Shown: positions 34,412 to 46,056, numbered from the stretch's first letter. The stretch: 64,000 bases of DNA from Candidatus Zipacnadia bacterium (GCA_029821735.1 JALGSU010000003.1:51163-115162), one strand, 5' to 3'. A program made the numbers and translations. Notes: generated by a model not told the origin, from the letters alone.

Positions 34412-34753
34412 CTACTGCTGGCCTTCGGCTGGCGGCGCCGCGTCGGGTCCGTCCGACGGACCTGACGGGGCGACCCGCGTTACCTGCTCGGCAGCTCGCG
34501 GACGCATGCCACGATAGGTACGCGTCGGAGCGAACTCTCCCAGCTTGTGGCCTACCATGTTCTCCGTGATGAAGATGGGCACGTGCTTCCGGCCGTCATA
34601 GACCGCAATCGTGTGGCCCACCATCTCTGGGAAGATTGTCGAGCGCCGCGACCAGGTGCGGATGATCCGCTTCTCGCCCTGACGGTTCTGCTCGTCAACC
34701 TTCTTGAGCAGATGCTCGTCCGCAAAGGGCCCCTTCTTCAGCGAGCGTGCCAT
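34412..34753 (-). CDS. rpsS: 30S ribosomal protein S19
   Basis: This 113-residue protein has [69 protein letters not shown] Pro/Ala/Ser-rich tail of about 25 residues follows the usual end. Confidence 0.97.
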   Translation of the reverse strand: MARSLKKGPFADEHLLKKVDEQNRQGEKRIIRTWSRRSTIFPEMVGHTIAVYDGRKHVPIFITENMVGHKLGEFAPTRTYRGMRPRAAEQVTRVAPSGPSDGPDAAPPAEGQQ

Positions 34754-34808
34754 TGTGTAACCTCTCTCGCTCCTGCTTTATGCTTCGTGTGCCCAACGCA
34801 GGCTGCCG

Positions 34809-35642
34809 CTATCGGCCATACCGCCTGCGAACAATGTACTTGTCCGTCGGGTTGTTCTTCTTGCGCGTCCGTGTGCCAAGTGTGCGCCAGCCCCACGGAC
34901 TGCGCGGTGCGTCGTGCCCCACCGGCGCCTTACCCTCGCCACCACCGTGCGGGTGGTCGACCGGGTTCATGGCCGAACCTCGAACGTGCGGTCGCCGACC
35001 CAGCCAGCGCTTGCGGCCAGCCTTGCCCAGCGAGATGTTCGAGTGGTCAACGTTGCCCACACGCCCCACCGTCGCCCGGCAACGCTTGTGCACCATGCGC
35101 ATCTCACCAGAGGGCAGGCGCAGCGTCGCGTAATTGCCCTCCTGTGCCACGAACTGCGCCTCCGCGCCAGCGCTGCGCACCAACTGCGCACCCCGGCCTG
35201 GCGTCAGCTCTACACAGTGAACGATCGTTCCCACAGGGATGCGTTCCAGCGGAAGACAGTTGCCCGGTCGCACCGGCGAGTTCGGACCCGACATTACCTG
35301 CGCGCCAGCCTCGAGACCATCCGGGGCGATGATATACGCCTTCTCGCCGTCGGCATAGTGCAGAAGCGCCAGGTTCGCCGAACGGTTCGGATCATACTCG
35401 ATCCCGGCCACCTTCGCCGGAATGCCGTCCTTCAACCGCTTGAAGTCAATGGTCCTGAACCGCCGCTTGTGACCGCCGCCGTGGTGCCTTACGGTGATCT
35501 TGCCGCGGAAGTTGCGACCGCCGGTCTTCTTGATGCCGCGCGTCAGGTGCTTGACCGGCTTGTCCTTGCTCAACCCCGACTTGTCGACGGCGATATATTG
35601 TCGTCGACCCGGAGTGGTTGGCTTATGTTCTTTGATCGCCAT
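34809..35642 (-). CDS. rplB: 50S ribosomal protein L2
   Basis: This 277-residue protein has [24 protein letters not shown], the conserved [20 protein letters not shown], and the C-terminal [21 protein letters not shown], whose histidine is near the peptidyl transferase centre. Length is normal. Confidence 0.97.
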   Translation of the reverse strand: MAIKEHKPTTPGRRQYIAVDKSGLSKDKPVKHLTRGIKKTGGRNFRGKITVRHHGGGHKRRFRTIDFKRLKDGIPAKVAGIEYDPNRSANLALLHYADGEKAYIIAPDGLEAGAQVMSGPNSPVRPGNCLPLERIPVGTIVHCVELTPGRGAQLVRSAGAEAQFVAQEGNYATLRLPSGEMRMVHKRCRATVGRVGNVDHSNISLGKAGRKRWLGRRPHVRGSAMNPVDHPHGGGEGKAPVGHDAPRSPWGWRTLGTRTRKKNNPTDKYIVRRRYGR

Positions 35643-35739
35643 GCGTTACACTCTCCCGTCTTGACGCCTTCTGCCCCGAACTGCGACTATCGGACTTTCG
35701 TTCCGAATGGCCGCCGTCCGCGATCTGCGCCGAACGCCA

Positions 35740-36057
35740 CTATCCGCCCATTGCCACCAGGTCGATCGTCTCGCCCTCGGCCAGGGTCACAATGGCCTTC
35801 TTGCGCTCGGCCGTCCGACCCGTGCGGTGCCGGTAGCTGCGCCGTCGCTGCTTCCCCGCCACTCGCATGGTGTTGACACCAGTAACCGTAACTGAAAACA
35901 ACGCCTCGATCGCCCGCCTGATGTCGATCTTGTTTGCGCTTGGGTGCACCAGAAACGTGTACTTGCGCTCCGTCTCTGACTCACGCATGCTCTTCTCAGT
36001 GACTACCGGACGCAGGATCATGCTCCGATACCGATTCAGATCGTCATTCCTGAGCAT
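35740..36057 (-). CDS. rplW: 50S ribosomal protein L23
   Basis: This 105-residue protein has ILRPVVTEKSMRESETERKYTFLVHPSANKIDIRRAIEALF and the basic loop MRVAGKQRRRSYRHRTGRTAERKKAIVTLAEG. L23 docks factors at the exit tunnel. It overlaps the rplD stop by 14 bp. Confidence 0.97.
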   Translation of the reverse strand: MLRNDDLNRYRSMILRPVVTEKSMRESETERKYTFLVHPSANKIDIRRAIEALFSVTVTGVNTMRVAGKQRRRSYRHRTGRTAERKKAIVTLAEGETIDLVAMGG

Positions 36058-36691
36058 TTGCGCTTCCCCTCTCGCCCAGTGCCGTCACGGCGGCCTGCGT
36101 CATGATAATGTGCTCGGCCAGCAGGACGTCCCGGGTGTTGAAGTGCGGAGCTTCCCGCATTACCAGCGCCGGAATGTTCCGACCGCTCTTGTAGACCCGA
36201 TCGTCATTCGCCTCGTCCGGCCCCAGCAGGATCAGCACTCGACCCTCGGCCCCCAGATCATTCAGCATACCCGCGAAGACCTTTGTGGAGATCTCCTCTG
36301 GCGTGATCTCGTCCACAATTATGACCGCGCCCTCGTGAACCTTCTGCGTCAGCGCGCCCGCAAGCGCCCGACGCTTCATCTTCCGGTTCAGCCGCCGCTC
36401 GCGCCGCACACCCTTCGGACCGTGAGCAACGCCACCACCCACGAAGATCGGCGCCGAACGCGCACCGTGTCGAGCTCGACCGGTGCCCTTCTGCCGATAC
36501 CACTTCGCCGAGGTCAGCTTGACCTGGGACCGCGTCAGCACCTTCGCCGACACCTGCCGTATCTGGTCCTCGACCGTCACAACCGCCTGGTGCAGGAGGT
36601 CGGGGTTGCAGGGGGCCGCGAACATCTCGTCTGCGACCGCCACCTGCCCGATCTTCTCGCCCTGTTTGTCATATAGTGCTACGTCGGGCAT
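36044..36691 (-). CDS. rplD: 50S ribosomal protein L4
   Basis: This 215-residue protein has KWYRQKGTGRARHGARSAPIFVGGGVAHGPKGVRR, the tunnel-reaching loop, and KRRALAGALTQK. In some bacteria L4 also represses the S10 operon. Between rplC and rplW. Confidence 0.97.
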   Translation of the reverse strand: MPDVALYDKQGEKIGQVAVADEMFAAPCNPDLLHQAVVTVEDQIRQVSAKVLTRSQVKLTSAKWYRQKGTGRARHGARSAPIFVGGGVAHGPKGVRRERRLNRKMKRRALAGALTQKVHEGAVIIVDEITPEEISTKVFAGMLNDLGAEGRVLILLGPDEANDDRVYKSGRNIPALVMREAPHFNTRDVLLAEHIIMTQAAVTALGERGSANAQE

Positions 36692-36712
36692 TCTTCTCGC
36701 TCCTTCGTAACC

Positions 36713-37345
36713 TCACGCACGCGACAGAATGGTCACCAGGCCGCCGTTCGGACCAGGGACCGCGCCCCTGATAAGCAGCACGTTGCGTTCGGCGTCCACC
36801 TTGACCACTCGCTGCGCCTTCACCGTGCACTTCACTCCGCCCATGCGACCGGGCATCCGCTGGCCCTTGAACACACGCTGGGCGTCCGTTGCTCCAGCAG
36901 ACATCGGCTGCCGATGCACCTTCGAACCGTGGCTCGCCGGCCCGCCCTTGAAATCATACCGCTTCATAACGCCCGTGAAGCCCCGACCCTTCGACACGCC
37001 GCTGACGTCCACGATCTGACCTTCCTCAAACATCTCCACAGTCACCGTGTCGCCCGGGTTGAGCTCCTCGTCACCGACGAGCCCGAACTCCCGAACTGTC
37101 TTCTGCGGCGCTACGTTGAGGCTCGCGAAGTGACCAGTCATTGGCTGGTTAACCCGGTTGCGCTTCTTCTCTTCATAACCGAGCTGTATCGCTTCGTAGC
37201 CGTCCGTCTCCGCCGTCTTGCGCTGAACCACAACACATGGCCCTGCGCTGACTACGGTCACCGGGATAACGTTGCCCTCATCGTCGAAGACCCGTGTCAT
37301 CCCTACTTTTCGTCCCAACAGTCCTGTCGGCATAGGTGTCACCAC
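36713..37345 (-). CDS. rplC: 50S ribosomal protein L3
   Basis: This protein of up to 210 residues has TGLLGRKVGMTRVFDDEGNVIPVTVV, DVSGVSKGRGFTGVMKRYDFKGGPASHGSK and KGQRMPGRMGG. The start is uncertain: tandem GTG codons at 37345 and 37342 compete with ATG 37333; the last gives the usual N-terminus. Confidence 0.95.
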   Translation of the reverse strand: MVTPMPTGLLGRKVGMTRVFDDEGNVIPVTVVSAGPCVVVQRKTAETDGYEAIQLGYEEKKRNRVNQPMTGHFASLNVAPQKTVREFGLVGDEELNPGDTVTVEMFEEGQIVDVSGVSKGRGFTGVMKRYDFKGGPASHGSKVHRQPMSAGATDAQRVFKGQRMPGRMGGVKCTVKAQRVVKVDAERNVLLIRGAVPGPNGGLVTILSRA

Positions 37346-37367
37346 TATCCGCCTGTTCGTGTCGCTC

Positions 37368-37694
37368 TTACGGCGTGTAGGTCTTGATCGCGATGTCCAC
37401 GCCGCCCGGCAGATCCAGCTTCATCAGCGCATCCACCGTGCGGGCTGTCGAGTCCAGTATGTCTATCAGCCGATGGTGAATCCGCATCTCGAAGTGCTCC
37501 ATCGTCCTGCTGGCTCGCCCAAGCGCTGTCGGCTTCACGATACAGTGCACGTGTCGCTTTGTCGGCAGCGGAATCGGCCCGGCCACTCGCGCGCCAGTGC
37601 GCTCCGCCGTCTCTACGATCTTCTGCGCCGACCGATCCAAAAGCTTGTGGTCGAACGCTTTGAGCTTGATCCTGATCTTATTTGCCTTGGCCAT
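37368..37694 (-). CDS. rpsJ: 30S ribosomal protein S10
   Basis: This 108-residue protein has [44 protein letters not shown] and [32 protein letters not shown]. The S10 gene follows fusA directly; the tuf gene often found between them is absent. Confidence 0.97.
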   Translation of the reverse strand: MAKANKIRIKLKAFDHKLLDRSAQKIVETAERTGARVAGPIPLPTKRHVHCIVKPTALGRASRTMEHFEMRIHHRLIDILDSTARTVDALMKLDLPGGVDIAIKTYTP

Positions 37695-37740
37695 CGGGCT
37701 CGTACCTCCGTCGGGCTCATAGCCCCACGTGTTGTCCGGC

Positions 37741-39807
37741 CTACTCTGTCAACTCTTCGAGCTTGTCCTGCGGCACTGGGTCGTAGCGATCAGGCTCCAT
37801 CGAATACGTCGCCCGTCCCTGTGTCAGCGACCGCAGCGCTGTCGCGTAGCCGAACATATTTGCCAACGGGACGCGCAAGTTGATCGTTCGCGCATTCCCA
37901 CCGATCGGCTCCACATCTACTATCTGCGCCCGGCGCGTCGTTACGTCGTTTACTACGTCGCCGAAATACTGGTCCGGCGTAACCACTGCCGCCAGCATCA
38001 CCGGCTCGAGAAGCGTCGGCCTCCCGTACTTGAAAGCTGCCGAGAAAGCCAGCGATGCAGCAACTCGGAAAGCCACATCCGACGAGTCCACCTCGTGGAA
38101 CGATCCGCCCAGGATCGTGACCTTCACTCCCACCGCCGGATAACCCGCCAGCGGCCCGCCGCGCATCGCGTCCTCAACGCCCCCGCGCACCGCACCCCTG
38201 AATTCCGGCGGGATCTCATTGCCCTTGGACTCATCTTCGTAGACGAGCTTCTCGTCCGCCGCCGCCGGCTCCACCCGCAACTTCACGTGGGCGAACTGAC
38301 CGCGACCACCCGTCTGCTTCACAAACCGTTCGTCCGCTTCAGCGGCGACCGTCACCGTCTCTCGATACGCCACCCGCGGCGTCCCCGTGTTCACACCGAC
38401 TGAGAACTCTCGCGTCAGCCGGTCCAGGATGATCTCCAGATGCAACTCGCCCATCCCAGACAAAATCTGCTGACCGGTCTCGTCGTCAGTCTCCATGTGC
38501 AGCGAGGGGTCCTCGAGCCGCAATCGCGCCAGCGCCTCGTTGAGCTTCTCCTCATCCGCCTGCGACTTCGGCTCAACCACCACGGATATGACCGGCTCGG
38601 GGAAAGCGATCCTCTCCAGCACGATCGGCGCGTTCACAGCGCACAGCGTGTCTCCGGTCGTCGTCGCGTTCAGACCCACCGCCGCGACAATGTCACCAGG
38701 ACCGATCTGCTCAATATCCTCGCGGCTGTTCGCATGCATCCGCAGAATGCGGGAGATGCGCTCCTTGGTGCCGTTGTCCGCGTTCAGGATCCGGTCGCCC
38801 TTGCTTACACTTCCCGAATACACCCGCAGGTAGGTGAGCTGTCCCACGAACGGATCCGCCGCGACCTTGAACGCCAGCGCCGCAAACGGCTCGTCCGGAT
38901 CGGGCTTGCGCTCCTCCTGCTCGCCCGTCTTCGGATGCTCGCCAATCACTGCGGCCGTCTCAAGCGGAGAGGGCAGATAGTCGACGATGGCGTCGAGCAC
39001 CAACTGAACCGCCTTGTTCTTGAGCGAGGAACCGGCCAGCACAGGAACGATCTTCCCGGCCAGCGTGGCTTCTCGAACCGCCGACTTCATCTCTTCGACT
39101 GTGGGGTCCTCGCCAGCGAAGAACTTCTCTTCCAGCTCCGGGTTCATGTCAGCCAGGCTGACTACCAGATGCTCGCGGAACAGACCCACCAGCTCGACCA
39201 TGTCGTCGGGGATGGCGATCTCTTCGCCCTCGGCGCCCATCTCGTCGGAATAGATCCATGCCTTCTGTTCTATAAGGTCCACTACGCCTCGGAACTCGTC
39301 CTCGGCCCCAATCGGCAGTTGCAGCGCAACTGCTTCCGCCCCGAGCCGCGTCCGCATCTGGTGCAGGACGTCGTGGTAATTCGCACCAATGCGATCCATC
39401 TTGTTTATGAAGGCCAGCCGCGGAACCCCGTAACGCTCCGCCTGCCGCCACACTGTCTCCGTCTGCGGCTGAACCCCGCCCACCGCACAGAAGATCACGA
39501 CTACACCGTCGAGCACTCGCAGCGATCGTTCGACCTCTACCGTGAAGTCGACGTGACCGGGGGTATCAATGATGTTGATCGTGTGGTCGTCCCACTCGCA
39601 CGTGGTCGCGGCCGATGTGATCGTGATGCCCCGCTCCATCTCCTGAGGCATCCAGTCCATCGTTGCGGCCCCATCATCCACCTCACCGATGCGGTGCACC
39701 CTGCCAGTGTAGTACAGGATCCGCTCGCTCGTGGTGGTCTTGCCCGCATCGATGTGCGCGGCAAAGCCGATATTCCTAGTTTTTCGCAGCCGTTTCTGGA
39801 ACGACAA
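37741..39807 (-). CDS. fusA: Elongation factor G
   Basis: This 688-residue GTPase is the canonical form: [17 protein letters not shown], switch I region [30 protein letters not shown], and domain [15 protein letters not shown]. It drives tRNA-mRNA translocation. It lies between rpsG and rpsJ. Contrast the divergent paralogue at 29811-31886. Confidence 0.97.
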   Translation of the reverse strand: MSFQKRLRKTRNIGFAAHIDAGKTTTSERILYYTGRVHRIGEVDDGAATMDWMPQEMERGITITSAATTCEWDDHTINIIDTPGHVDFTVEVERSLRVLDGVVVIFCAVGGVQPQTETVWRQAERYGVPRLAFINKMDRIGANYHDVLHQMRTRLGAEAVALQLPIGAEDEFRGVVDLIEQKAWIYSDEMGAEGEEIAIPDDMVELVGLFREHLVVSLADMNPELEEKFFAGEDPTVEEMKSAVREATLAGKIVPVLAGSSLKNKAVQLVLDAIVDYLPSPLETAAVIGEHPKTGEQEERKPDPDEPFAALAFKVAADPFVGQLTYLRVYSGSVSKGDRILNADNGTKERISRILRMHANSREDIEQIGPGDIVAAVGLNATTTGDTLCAVNAPIVLERIAFPEPVISVVVEPKSQADEEKLNEALARLRLEDPSLHMETDDETGQQILSGMGELHLEIILDRLTREFSVGVNTGTPRVAYRETVTVAAEADERFVKQTGGRGQFAHVKLRVEPAAADEKLVYEDESKGNEIPPEFRGAVRGGVEDAMRGGPLAGYPAVGVKVTILGGSFHEVDSSDVAFRVAASLAFSAAFKYGRPTLLEPVMLAAVVTPDQYFGDVVNDVTTRRAQIVDVEPIGGNARTINLRVPLANMFGYATALRSLTQGRATYSMEPDRYDPVPQDKLEELTE

Positions 39808-39915
39808 AGTGCAGTTCCCCTGTCCCGTTACTTCTCGCTTTACTCATCCACTGCACCGGTTCGCTCTGCGGCTGCAGCCCATCCACTCCGATCTTCACGG
39901 AGCTGGTCTGGAAAC

Positions 39916-40386
39916 CTACCAGCGGTAGTGGGCGTAGGCCTTGTTGGCCTCTGCCATTCGGTGCATCTCTTCGCGCTTGCGGGCTGCGCCGCCGTCGCGC
40001 TTCGCAGCGTCCATGACCTCGCCGCCAAACCGCTCGATCATTGTCCGCTCCGAGCGATCGCGCGCCGCTTCGACGACCCAGCGCACCGAGAGCGTCACCG
40101 CGCGCGCCGTCGGGACCTCCATTGGCACCTGATAGGTCGCGCCACCCACGCGGCGAGGCTTGACCTCCAGGTTCGGCATCGTGTTGCGCATTGCGTCGCG
40201 CAGCACCTCGACCGGGTTGCCGCCGCTTCGCTCGGCGATCAACTCCATCGCGCCATAGAAAATCCGCTCGGCAGCTGTCTTCCGGCCGCCTTGGAGTATC
40301 TTGTTGATGAAGCGAGTGGCCATCTGGCTGCCGAATACATCATCCGACCGCACTGGTCGCTTCGTAATCTGGCCCCTTCTGGGCAA
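39916..40386 (-). CDS. rpsG: 30S ribosomal protein S7
   Basis: This 156-residue protein has MPRRGQITKRPVRSDDVFGS, NKILQGGRKTAAERIFYGAME, PNLEVKPRRVGGATYQVPMEV and the C-terminal KREEMHRMAEANKAYAHYRW. Between rpsL and fusA. Confidence 0.97.
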   Translation of the reverse strand: MPRRGQITKRPVRSDDVFGSQMATRFINKILQGGRKTAAERIFYGAMELIAERSGGNPVEVLRDAMRNTMPNLEVKPRRVGGATYQVPMEVPTARAVTLSVRWVVEAARDRSERTMIERFGGEVMDAAKRDGGAARKREEMHRMAEANKAYAHYRW

Positions 40387-40441
40387 TCCGATGCACCTCT
40401 TTCAGTCCGGGCGTCTCTTCGCTGCCGCGCCCGCACTCACC

Positions 40442-40858
40442 CTACGCTTCTGGCCTCTTGGCACCATACTTGGAGCGCGACTGCCGCCGCTCGTCAACGC
40501 CCGACACGTCAAGCGTGCCCCTCACGACGTGATACTTGACCGAGTTCAGATCCTTCACACGCCCGCCGCGCACCAGAACAATGCTGTGCGGCTGGATGTT
40601 GTGGCCCTCGCCCGGGATATACGCCGTGACTTCCTGGCGGTTGAACAAGCGCACACGACATACTTTCCGCAAAGCCGAGTTCGGCTTCTTCGGCGTCTGC
40701 GCCCACACGCGAGTAACAACTCCGCGTCGCTGGGGCGCGCCCGGTACCTTGCGGGACTTGCGCTTGATGGCGTTCCATGAGAACTTCAGCGCGGGTGCCT
40801 TCGGCTTGCGGCGCTTGGACTGTCGCCCCTTGCGCACAAGCTGGCTGATGGTCGGCAT
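40442..40858 (-). CDS. rpsL: 30S ribosomal protein S12
   Basis: This 138-residue protein has [30 protein letters not shown] and [18 protein letters not shown]. The lysine that changes to give streptomycin resistance is normal in TPKKPNS. However, the near-universal KDLPG reads KDLNS, so the proline and glycine of the decoding-site loop are replaced. It is first in the str-S10-spc-alpha unit, with its own promoter and a long structured leader. Confidence 0.96.
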   Translation of the reverse strand: MPTISQLVRKGRQSKRRKPKAPALKFSWNAIKRKSRKVPGAPQRRGVVTRVWAQTPKKPNSALRKVCRVRLFNRQEVTAYIPGEGHNIQPHSIVLVRGGRVKDLNSVKYHVVRGTLDVSGVDERRQSRSKYGAKRPEA

Positions 40859-40915
40859 ACCTCAGTATCCTCCCAGGTCGGGCGTCTCGCCACGGCTCAC
40901 TTAACCCTTAAGACG

Positions 40916-40943
40916 AAAAAAGCCCCTCGATGCACAGAGGGGC
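40916..40943 (-). terminator. Intrinsic terminator in the rpsL leader (attenuator candidate)
   Basis: On the minus strand GCCCCTC (40928-40922 reading) and GAGGGGC form a 7-bp stem with an 8-nt loop followed by TTTTTT (40921-40916), only about 60 bp before rpsL. It lies downstream of the promoter at 41168-41196, so it would stop rpsL transcription unless an alternative fold forms. Confidence 0.75.
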
Positions 40944-41161
40944 AAGCGAACGTTCCTCCCCAAAGGGAGAAACGGCCATCCGTCCTTCAGTGTCGCCTGT
41001 GGTCTGCGCCCCGTTTCACACGACTGTGGCTGGCTCACTGAATACTCGGGCAAGCCAACCCGACTTTTGCGACAACCCCATCACCAGTACAAAACGCATC
41101 GGGTAGTTCGACGCGGGAAAACCCCTTGAAGCTCGATGTCGCACGCTTTCCCGATGCGCGA
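40916..41161 (-). ncRNA. Structured rpsL leader RNA, possible attenuator or small RNA
   Basis: From the predicted start near 41161 to the terminator at 40916 the transcript is about 245 nt. It holds a perfect 9-bp inverted repeat, CGCATCGGG/CCCGATGCG (41150-41158 with 41095-41103), a 10-bp hairpin with a UUUG loop (40951-40974) next to the terminator, and further GC-rich pairing. No long ORF is credible. It could be an attenuated leader of the ribosomal operon, or a stand-alone small RNA. It does not match SRP, 6S, tmRNA or RNase P signatures. Confidence 0.5.
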
Positions 41162-41167
41162 GGTGTA

Positions 41168-41196
41168 AGTATACGGGCCTCAAGCCGCTTTGTCAA
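41168..41196 (-). promoter_or_regulatory. Strong promoter of the rpsL-rpsI superoperon
   Basis: On the minus strand TTGACA (41196-41191) and TATACT (41173-41168) are 17 bp apart. It lies between the rpoC terminator and rpsL and shares both hexamers and spacing with the rpoB promoter at 50050-50078. Confidence 0.85.
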
Positions 41197-41284
41197 GACC
41201 TCTTGACGCTCTTGACCAAAAAACATTGCCGCCCCGGAGCCCAAGCCCCCCAAGACCTCCCGGCCTGCGGCCATTAACCAAACA

Positions 41285-41316
41285 AGGCGCCTCCCAGACC
41301 GTCCCAGGAGGCGCCT
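41285..41316 (-). terminator. Terminator of the rpoBC operon
   Basis: AGGCGCCTCC (41285-41294) and GGAGGCGCCT (41307-41316) form a 10-bp perfect stem with a 12-nt loop, 19 bp after the rpoC stop. The minus strand continues TTGTTTGG. Confidence 0.8.
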
Positions 41317-41334
41317 CAGATGCCTCATTACGCC

Positions 41335-44300
41335 TTATTCGTCGTCCGCCCCACTCCCAGCGGTCATCGTGTTCATCAGCTTGCTTACTGCGTCAGACGA
41401 CCGATCGCGTTCGGCAGCCTTCGCCGACGCAAGCGCCTCCAGCACGTCCGGCGCGAAACCGACCTCCCGGTCGCGGTGCTGCGGCATGCCCGAGCCCGCC
41501 GGCACCAGACGCCCGATGATCACGTTCTCCTTGAGACCGTGCAGCGGGTCCTTCTTGTTCTCGCACGCGGCCTCCGTCAACACACGCGTGGTCCGCTGGA
41601 ACGACGCCGCCGACAGGAAGCTCTCCGTCGCCAGCGATGCCTGCGTGATACCCAGCAGGACCGGCTCGGCCACGGCCTCCTGACCGCCCAGCTCCCGGAC
41701 CCGCTCGTTCTCGTCCTGGAAGATGAACCGGTCGATCAGCTCGCCCGGCAGGAACCGCGTGTCGCCATGATCGACGACCTTCACCTTCAGCAGCATCTGG
41801 CGAATCAGCGTCTCGATGTGCTTGTCGCTGATCTTGATGCCGTGCTGCTGGCGGTACACGCGCTGGATCTCTCGGACCAGATAGTCCTGCACACCAACGC
41901 GCCCCTGCATGGCCAGAAGCTTCTCAGGGTCAACCGGACCCGTAGTCAGCGGATCGCCCGCGCGCACCTCGGTCCCCTCGGAAACCAGCAGGTCACCACG
42001 GTAGGGCACCAGATGCTCCGTCCGAATCTCGACCGTCTCGATACCGGCTTTCTCCAACCGGTCGCGTACCTTCTTGAGCAGCTTCTCGCCGCGCGGCGCC
42101 AATACCGTCTTACCATCGGCCGACATGATGTCATGGGCCAGGCGCTCGCCACGAACGGCATCCAATCGATCGATCGCGTGCTCGGAGTGGATGGCAACCG
42201 TCCTCATGCCTCGCTGGCTGACCTCGTCCACAACGCCATCCACGTCAGCCGTAATGGCCTGACCCTTCGGCGTGCGGGCTTCGAACAGCTCCTCCACACG
42301 CAGCAGACCGCGAACCGATGTCTCCAGAACCTTCAGCATGTCCTTGATGGCCTTGCGGCGCATCCGACCGCCGCCCGCCATGTCCAGAGATACGCGGCCC
42401 TGATCTATGTCATCCTGCAGGCTGCGCAACGCCTGCTGCTTGCGCTTCTTCACGTCAGCAACACCCGTGATGTACTCACCAGCTACACCACCGGTGTGGA
42501 AGGTCCTCATCGTCAGCTGCGTGCCCGGCTCCCCGACCGACTGCGCCGCGATGATCCCCACCGCGGTGCCCACCTCCACCAGCCGCTTGGTCGCATTGTC
42601 CCGACCATAGCACTTCGCACACACGCCACGCCGCAACTCGCACGTCAGCGGCGAGCGCACCGTCACTTCCTTGATACCACTGTCCTCCACCGCCTGGGCC
42701 GTGATCTCGTCGATCTCGGTCCGGGCCTCCACAATCACCTCACCGGTCTCCGGGTGGATGATATCCTCCGTGGCCCACCTGCCGATAAGTCGATCGGCCA
42801 GCGGCTGATACAGCTCGTCGTCCGGCGTCTTCGGGAGCTCGGCCTCGCAATACTGGCACGTGCCCTCGTGGTGGTAGTCCACCATGCCGCACGCCGAGCA
42901 GTGCACATCACTGACGTACATCGGCGTCACTCGGACCCCGTCAGACGTGCCGCAGTCATCGGACTGAATCATGACGTCCTGCGCCACGTCAACCAGACGC
43001 CGCGTCAGGTACCCTGCGTCCGCTGTTCGCAGTGCAGTGTCCGCCAGACCCTTGCGCGCACCGTGAGTGGACACGAAATACTCCAGCAGGTTCAGGCCGT
43101 CGTGCAGATTGTTCTTAACCGGCAGGTCCTCGATCAGACGACCGAACGGATCGCTCATCAGACCGCGCATGCCGGTGATCTGCGAGATATGTGTCATCGA
43201 GGCGCGAGCCCCGGAGTTTACCATCATCCACAGAGAGTTGAACGACGAGATGCTCCCCATGATACGGTCCGAGATCTCCTGCCTCGCCTGCTCCCAGCGC
43301 GCCAGAACATTGCTTTCGCGCTCGTCCTCAGCGATGACACCCTCGGCCGCTGCCTTGTTGACACGCTCGACATCCTTCTCAGCCCGCGCGATGATTGTCT
43401 CTTTATCGGTTGGGATGTGCGTGTCATCCAGACAGATACTCAGGCCCGAACGCGTCACGAACTTGAAGCCGAGTTCCTTGATCGTGTCCACCAGCTCGGC
43501 CGTCTGCTCCTGCCCGTAACGGTTGTAGCAGTCCACCACGATGCGACCCAACTGTGTCTTGGCGACGTCGTGGTTGTAGAAGGGCATGTCCGGCGGCAGC
43601 TCGTTGTTGAAGATAACTCGGCCGACCGTCGTCGATGTCATGACCCGCTTGATCGCCACTGTGAACTTCGCACTCGCCGGGCACCGCCCCAGCAGACACC
43701 CGCGCGCGGCTGTCTCAGCCAGGACTTCCTCCAGACGCGCCTGCAACTCCTCGCCATACGCGTGCCCACCCAACTTCTCCACCTGGACTCCAGGCGGCGG
43801 GACCGGCGTCTCGGCGATCCCCTCAACGAGTTTCTTCGTCAAAGTGAAGCGCACTTCGCGAGGCCGCAGCGGGTGCTCGTGCTTCAGATTCTCGGTCAGA
43901 TTGCGCTCGAGATCCACCGACAGACGCGGGTCGATCTCGATCTCGTCGCCCGAGCGCGTCTCCACACTCACCTCGATGACCGGCAGCCGAACCTTGATCG
44001 GCGCGTGCAGGTCGATCATCCGCCGCTCATACGCGCTCATGACGCTCTCGGCGCTCTCGAAGGTCTTGCGCTCGTCCTCAGGTGGCGGGTTCTCCGACTC
44101 CTGAGTCATGTAGTAGCAGCCCAGAACGATGTCATACACCGGCTGCGAAATCGGCAGCCCGTCTGCGGGCTTGAAGACGTTCTGTGACGCCAGCATCAGC
44201 AGGCGCGCTTCGGCCTGCGCGTGTGCAGACAGCGGCACGTGCACGGCCATCTGGTCGCCGTCGAAGTCAGCGTTGAATGCCTGACACACCAGCGGATGAA

Positions 44301-45957
44301 GCTGGATGGCCTTGCCGTCGATCAGCGTGGGCACAAACGCCTGGATGCCCAGCCGGTGCAGTGTCGGCGCGCGGTTGAGCATGACCGGATGCCCGTCGAT
44401 GACCTCTTCCAGCGCGTCCCATACCATCGGTTCGAGCCGGTCGACCATCCGCTTGGCCGTCTTGATATTCGTAGTGTGCGCCCGCTCCACCAGTTTGTGC
44501 ATCACGAACGGCTTGAACAGCTCCAGAGCCATCTCGCGCGGCAGACCACACTGGTGCAGCTTCAGCTCGGGGCCCACAACGATGACCGAGCGACCCGAGT
44601 AGTCGACGCGCTTGCCCAGCAGGTTCTTGCGGAACCGACCCTCTTTGCCCTTGAGCATATCGCTCAGAGACTTCAGCTGGCGACGGTTGCTGCCCGTTAC
44701 CGGGCGGCTGCGCCGGCTGTTGTCGATCAGCGCATCCACGGCCTCCTGCAGCAGGCGGCGTTCGTGGTTAACGATCGACTCGGGGGCGTTGATCTCGATG
44801 ATCCGGCGCAGGCGGTTGTTGCGGTTGATCACTCGCCTGTACAGATCGTTCAAGTCCGAGGTCGCGAACCGTCCGCCGTCAAGCTGCACCATCGGTCGCA
44901 GCTCAGCCGGCAGCACCGGCAGCACTGTCAGAACCATCCATTCCGGACGGTTGCGTGAGTTCCGGAAAGCCTCGACGACCTTGAGCCGCTTGACCGCGCG
45001 CAGGCGTCGCGCGCCGCCGTGCTCCTCGATCTCTTTGCGCAGCTCGCGCGCCATCTCCTCGAGGTCCAGCTTCTCCAGCAGATCGTGCACCGCTTGCGCA
45101 CCCAGACCAGCCGTGAAGAGGTTACCGAGGTCCGCGTTCAGGTGCTTCTCGCACACCGAAAGCAGGTCCATCAGGTGACGGTAGCTCATCTCTGAGATGA
45201 GCTGCTTCGGAGCCAGATCGAAGAGAACCTCGATCGCTGCCTCCATGTCGGTGATCCGCTTGGTGACCGCGTCCTGCTCTTCCTTGATGCGCTGGCTGAG
45301 TTCCTCCTCAGTCATGCCCACCAGGGCCGGCGCCTTCATCGTCCCATCGGCGGCCGCATCGGCTTCTTGCGCCTCTGCAGGCGACGAATCCAATGCTTCC
45401 TGGACGGCCCTCAGGCCCTCCTCATACTGCCGCCGAAGATCCTCAATCGCGATCTCCAGAGACGCCCGCAGCTCTTCCTTCTCCGACTCAGACGCTGACA
45501 GGATGTCGCTGCGCCTGCGGTGCAGGCGTTCGGCGTCCACTCCCGTCACGATGTAGGAGGCGAAATACACGACCTCCTCCAGCGTGCGCCGGGACATGTC
45601 CAGAAGCAGGCTCAGGGGACTCGGAACGCCCTTGAGATACCACGAGTGCACCACGGGCGCGGCCAGTTCGATGTGCCCCATCCGCTCACGCCGAACCTTC
45701 GAGCGCGTTACTTCCACGCCGCAGCGGTCGCAGATGATGCCCTTGAACTTGACCTTCTTGTACTTGCCGCAGTGGCACTCCCAGTCGCGCACAGGTCCGA
45801 AGATCCGTTCGCAGAACAGACCGTCGCGCTCCGGGCGGTACGTGCGGTAGTTGATCGTCTCTGGCTTCTTCACCTCACCGCGAGACCACGAACGAATCTC
45901 CTCCGGTGAGGCCAGCCCAATTGTCAGCGATGTGAAGTCTGCTGTGGAGACGGGCAA
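41335..45957 (-). CDS. rpoC: DNA-directed RNA polymerase subunit beta-prime
   Basis: This 1540-residue subunit has the zinc sites [21 protein letters not shown] and [13 protein letters not shown], the catalytic [16 protein letters not shown], and [16 protein letters not shown] of the trigger-loop region. It is longer than average, consistent with lineage inserts. The start TTG 45957 has AGGAGG about 9 bp upstream. It follows rpoB by 99 bp. Confidence 0.97.
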   Translation of the reverse strand: MPVSTADFTSLTIGLASPEEIRSWSRGEVKKPETINYRTYRPERDGLFCERIFGPVRDWECHCGKYKKVKFKGIICDRCGVEVTRSKVRRERMGHIELAAPVVHSWYLKGVPSPLSLLLDMSRRTLEEVVYFASYIVTGVDAERLHRRRSDILSASESEKEELRASLEIAIEDLRRQYEEGLRAVQEALDSSPAEAQEADAAADGTMKAPALVGMTEEELSQRIKEEQDAVTKRITDMEAAIEVLFDLAPKQLISEMSYRHLMDLLSVCEKHLNADLGNLFTAGLGAQAVHDLLEKLDLEEMARELRKEIEEHGGARRLRAVKRLKVVEAFRNSRNRPEWMVLTVLPVLPAELRPMVQLDGGRFATSDLNDLYRRVINRNNRLRRIIEINAPESIVNHERRLLQEAVDALIDNSRRSRPVTGSNRRQLKSLSDMLKGKEGRFRKNLLGKRVDYSGRSVIVVGPELKLHQCGLPREMALELFKPFVMHKLVERAHTTNIKTAKRMVDRLEPMVWDALEEVIDGHPVMLNRAPTLHRLGIQAFVPTLIDGKAIQLHPLVCQAFNADFDGDQMAVHVPLSAHAQAEARLLMLASQNVFKPADGLPISQPVYDIVLGCYYMTQESENPPPEDERKTFESAESVMSAYERRMIDLHAPIKVRLPVIEVSVETRSGDEIEIDPRLSVDLERNLTENLKHEHPLRPREVRFTLTKKLVEGIAETPVPPPGVQVEKLGGHAYGEELQARLEEVLAETAARGCLLGRCPASAKFTVAIKRVMTSTTVGRVIFNNELPPDMPFYNHDVAKTQLGRIVVDCYNRYGQEQTAELVDTIKELGFKFVTRSGLSICLDDTHIPTDKETIIARAEKDVERVNKAAAEGVIAEDERESNVLARWEQARQEISDRIMGSISSFNSLWMMVNSGARASMTHISQITGMRGLMSDPFGRLIEDLPVKNNLHDGLNLLEYFVSTHGARKGLADTALRTADAGYLTRRLVDVAQDVMIQSDDCGTSDGVRVTPMYVSDVHCSACGMVDYHHEGTCQYCEAELPKTPDDELYQPLADRLIGRWATEDIIHPETGEVIVEARTEIDEITAQAVEDSGIKEVTVRSPLTCELRRGVCAKCYGRDNATKRLVEVGTAVGIIAAQSVGEPGTQLTMRTFHTGGVAGEYITGVADVKKRKQQALRSLQDDIDQGRVSLDMAGGGRMRRKAIKDMLKVLETSVRGLLRVEELFEARTPKGQAITADVDGVVDEVSQRGMRTVAIHSEHAIDRLDAVRGERLAHDIMSADGKTVLAPRGEKLLKKVRDRLEKAGIETVEIRTEHLVPYRGDLLVSEGTEVRAGDPLTTGPVDPEKLLAMQGRVGVQDYLVREIQRVYRQQHGIKISDKHIETLIRQMLLKVKVVDHGDTRFLPGELIDRFIFQDENERVRELGGQEAVAEPVLLGITQASLATESFLSAASFQRTTRVLTEAACENKKDPLHGLKENVIIGRLVPAGSGMPQHRDREVGFAPDVLEALASAKAAERDRSSDAVSKLMNTMTAGSGADDE

Positions 45958-46056
45958 GCTCGATCGCCTCCTGAAACAATTCTATCTTATTCGCCGCGAC
46001 CACCTGGCCGGGCGTGCTCAACGGCTCCAAGAGCCGGTATGCTTCTCACGGCACAA

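Noticed and set aside
35380..35410. A second possible SOS box, CGAACGGTTCG, in rplB
   Set aside because: The spacer is one base instead of four, and it lies inside a coding region.
40916..41161. Whether the rpsL leader is 6S, SRP, RNase P or tmRNA
   Set aside because: Signature motifs of those RNAs are absent; the true SRP RNA is at 63073-63168.
38440..44187. Long plus-strand ORFs opposite fusA, rpsL and rpoC (up to 955 codons)
   Set aside because: Antisense shadows of strongly conserved genes; His/Arg-rich composition with no recognised domain.
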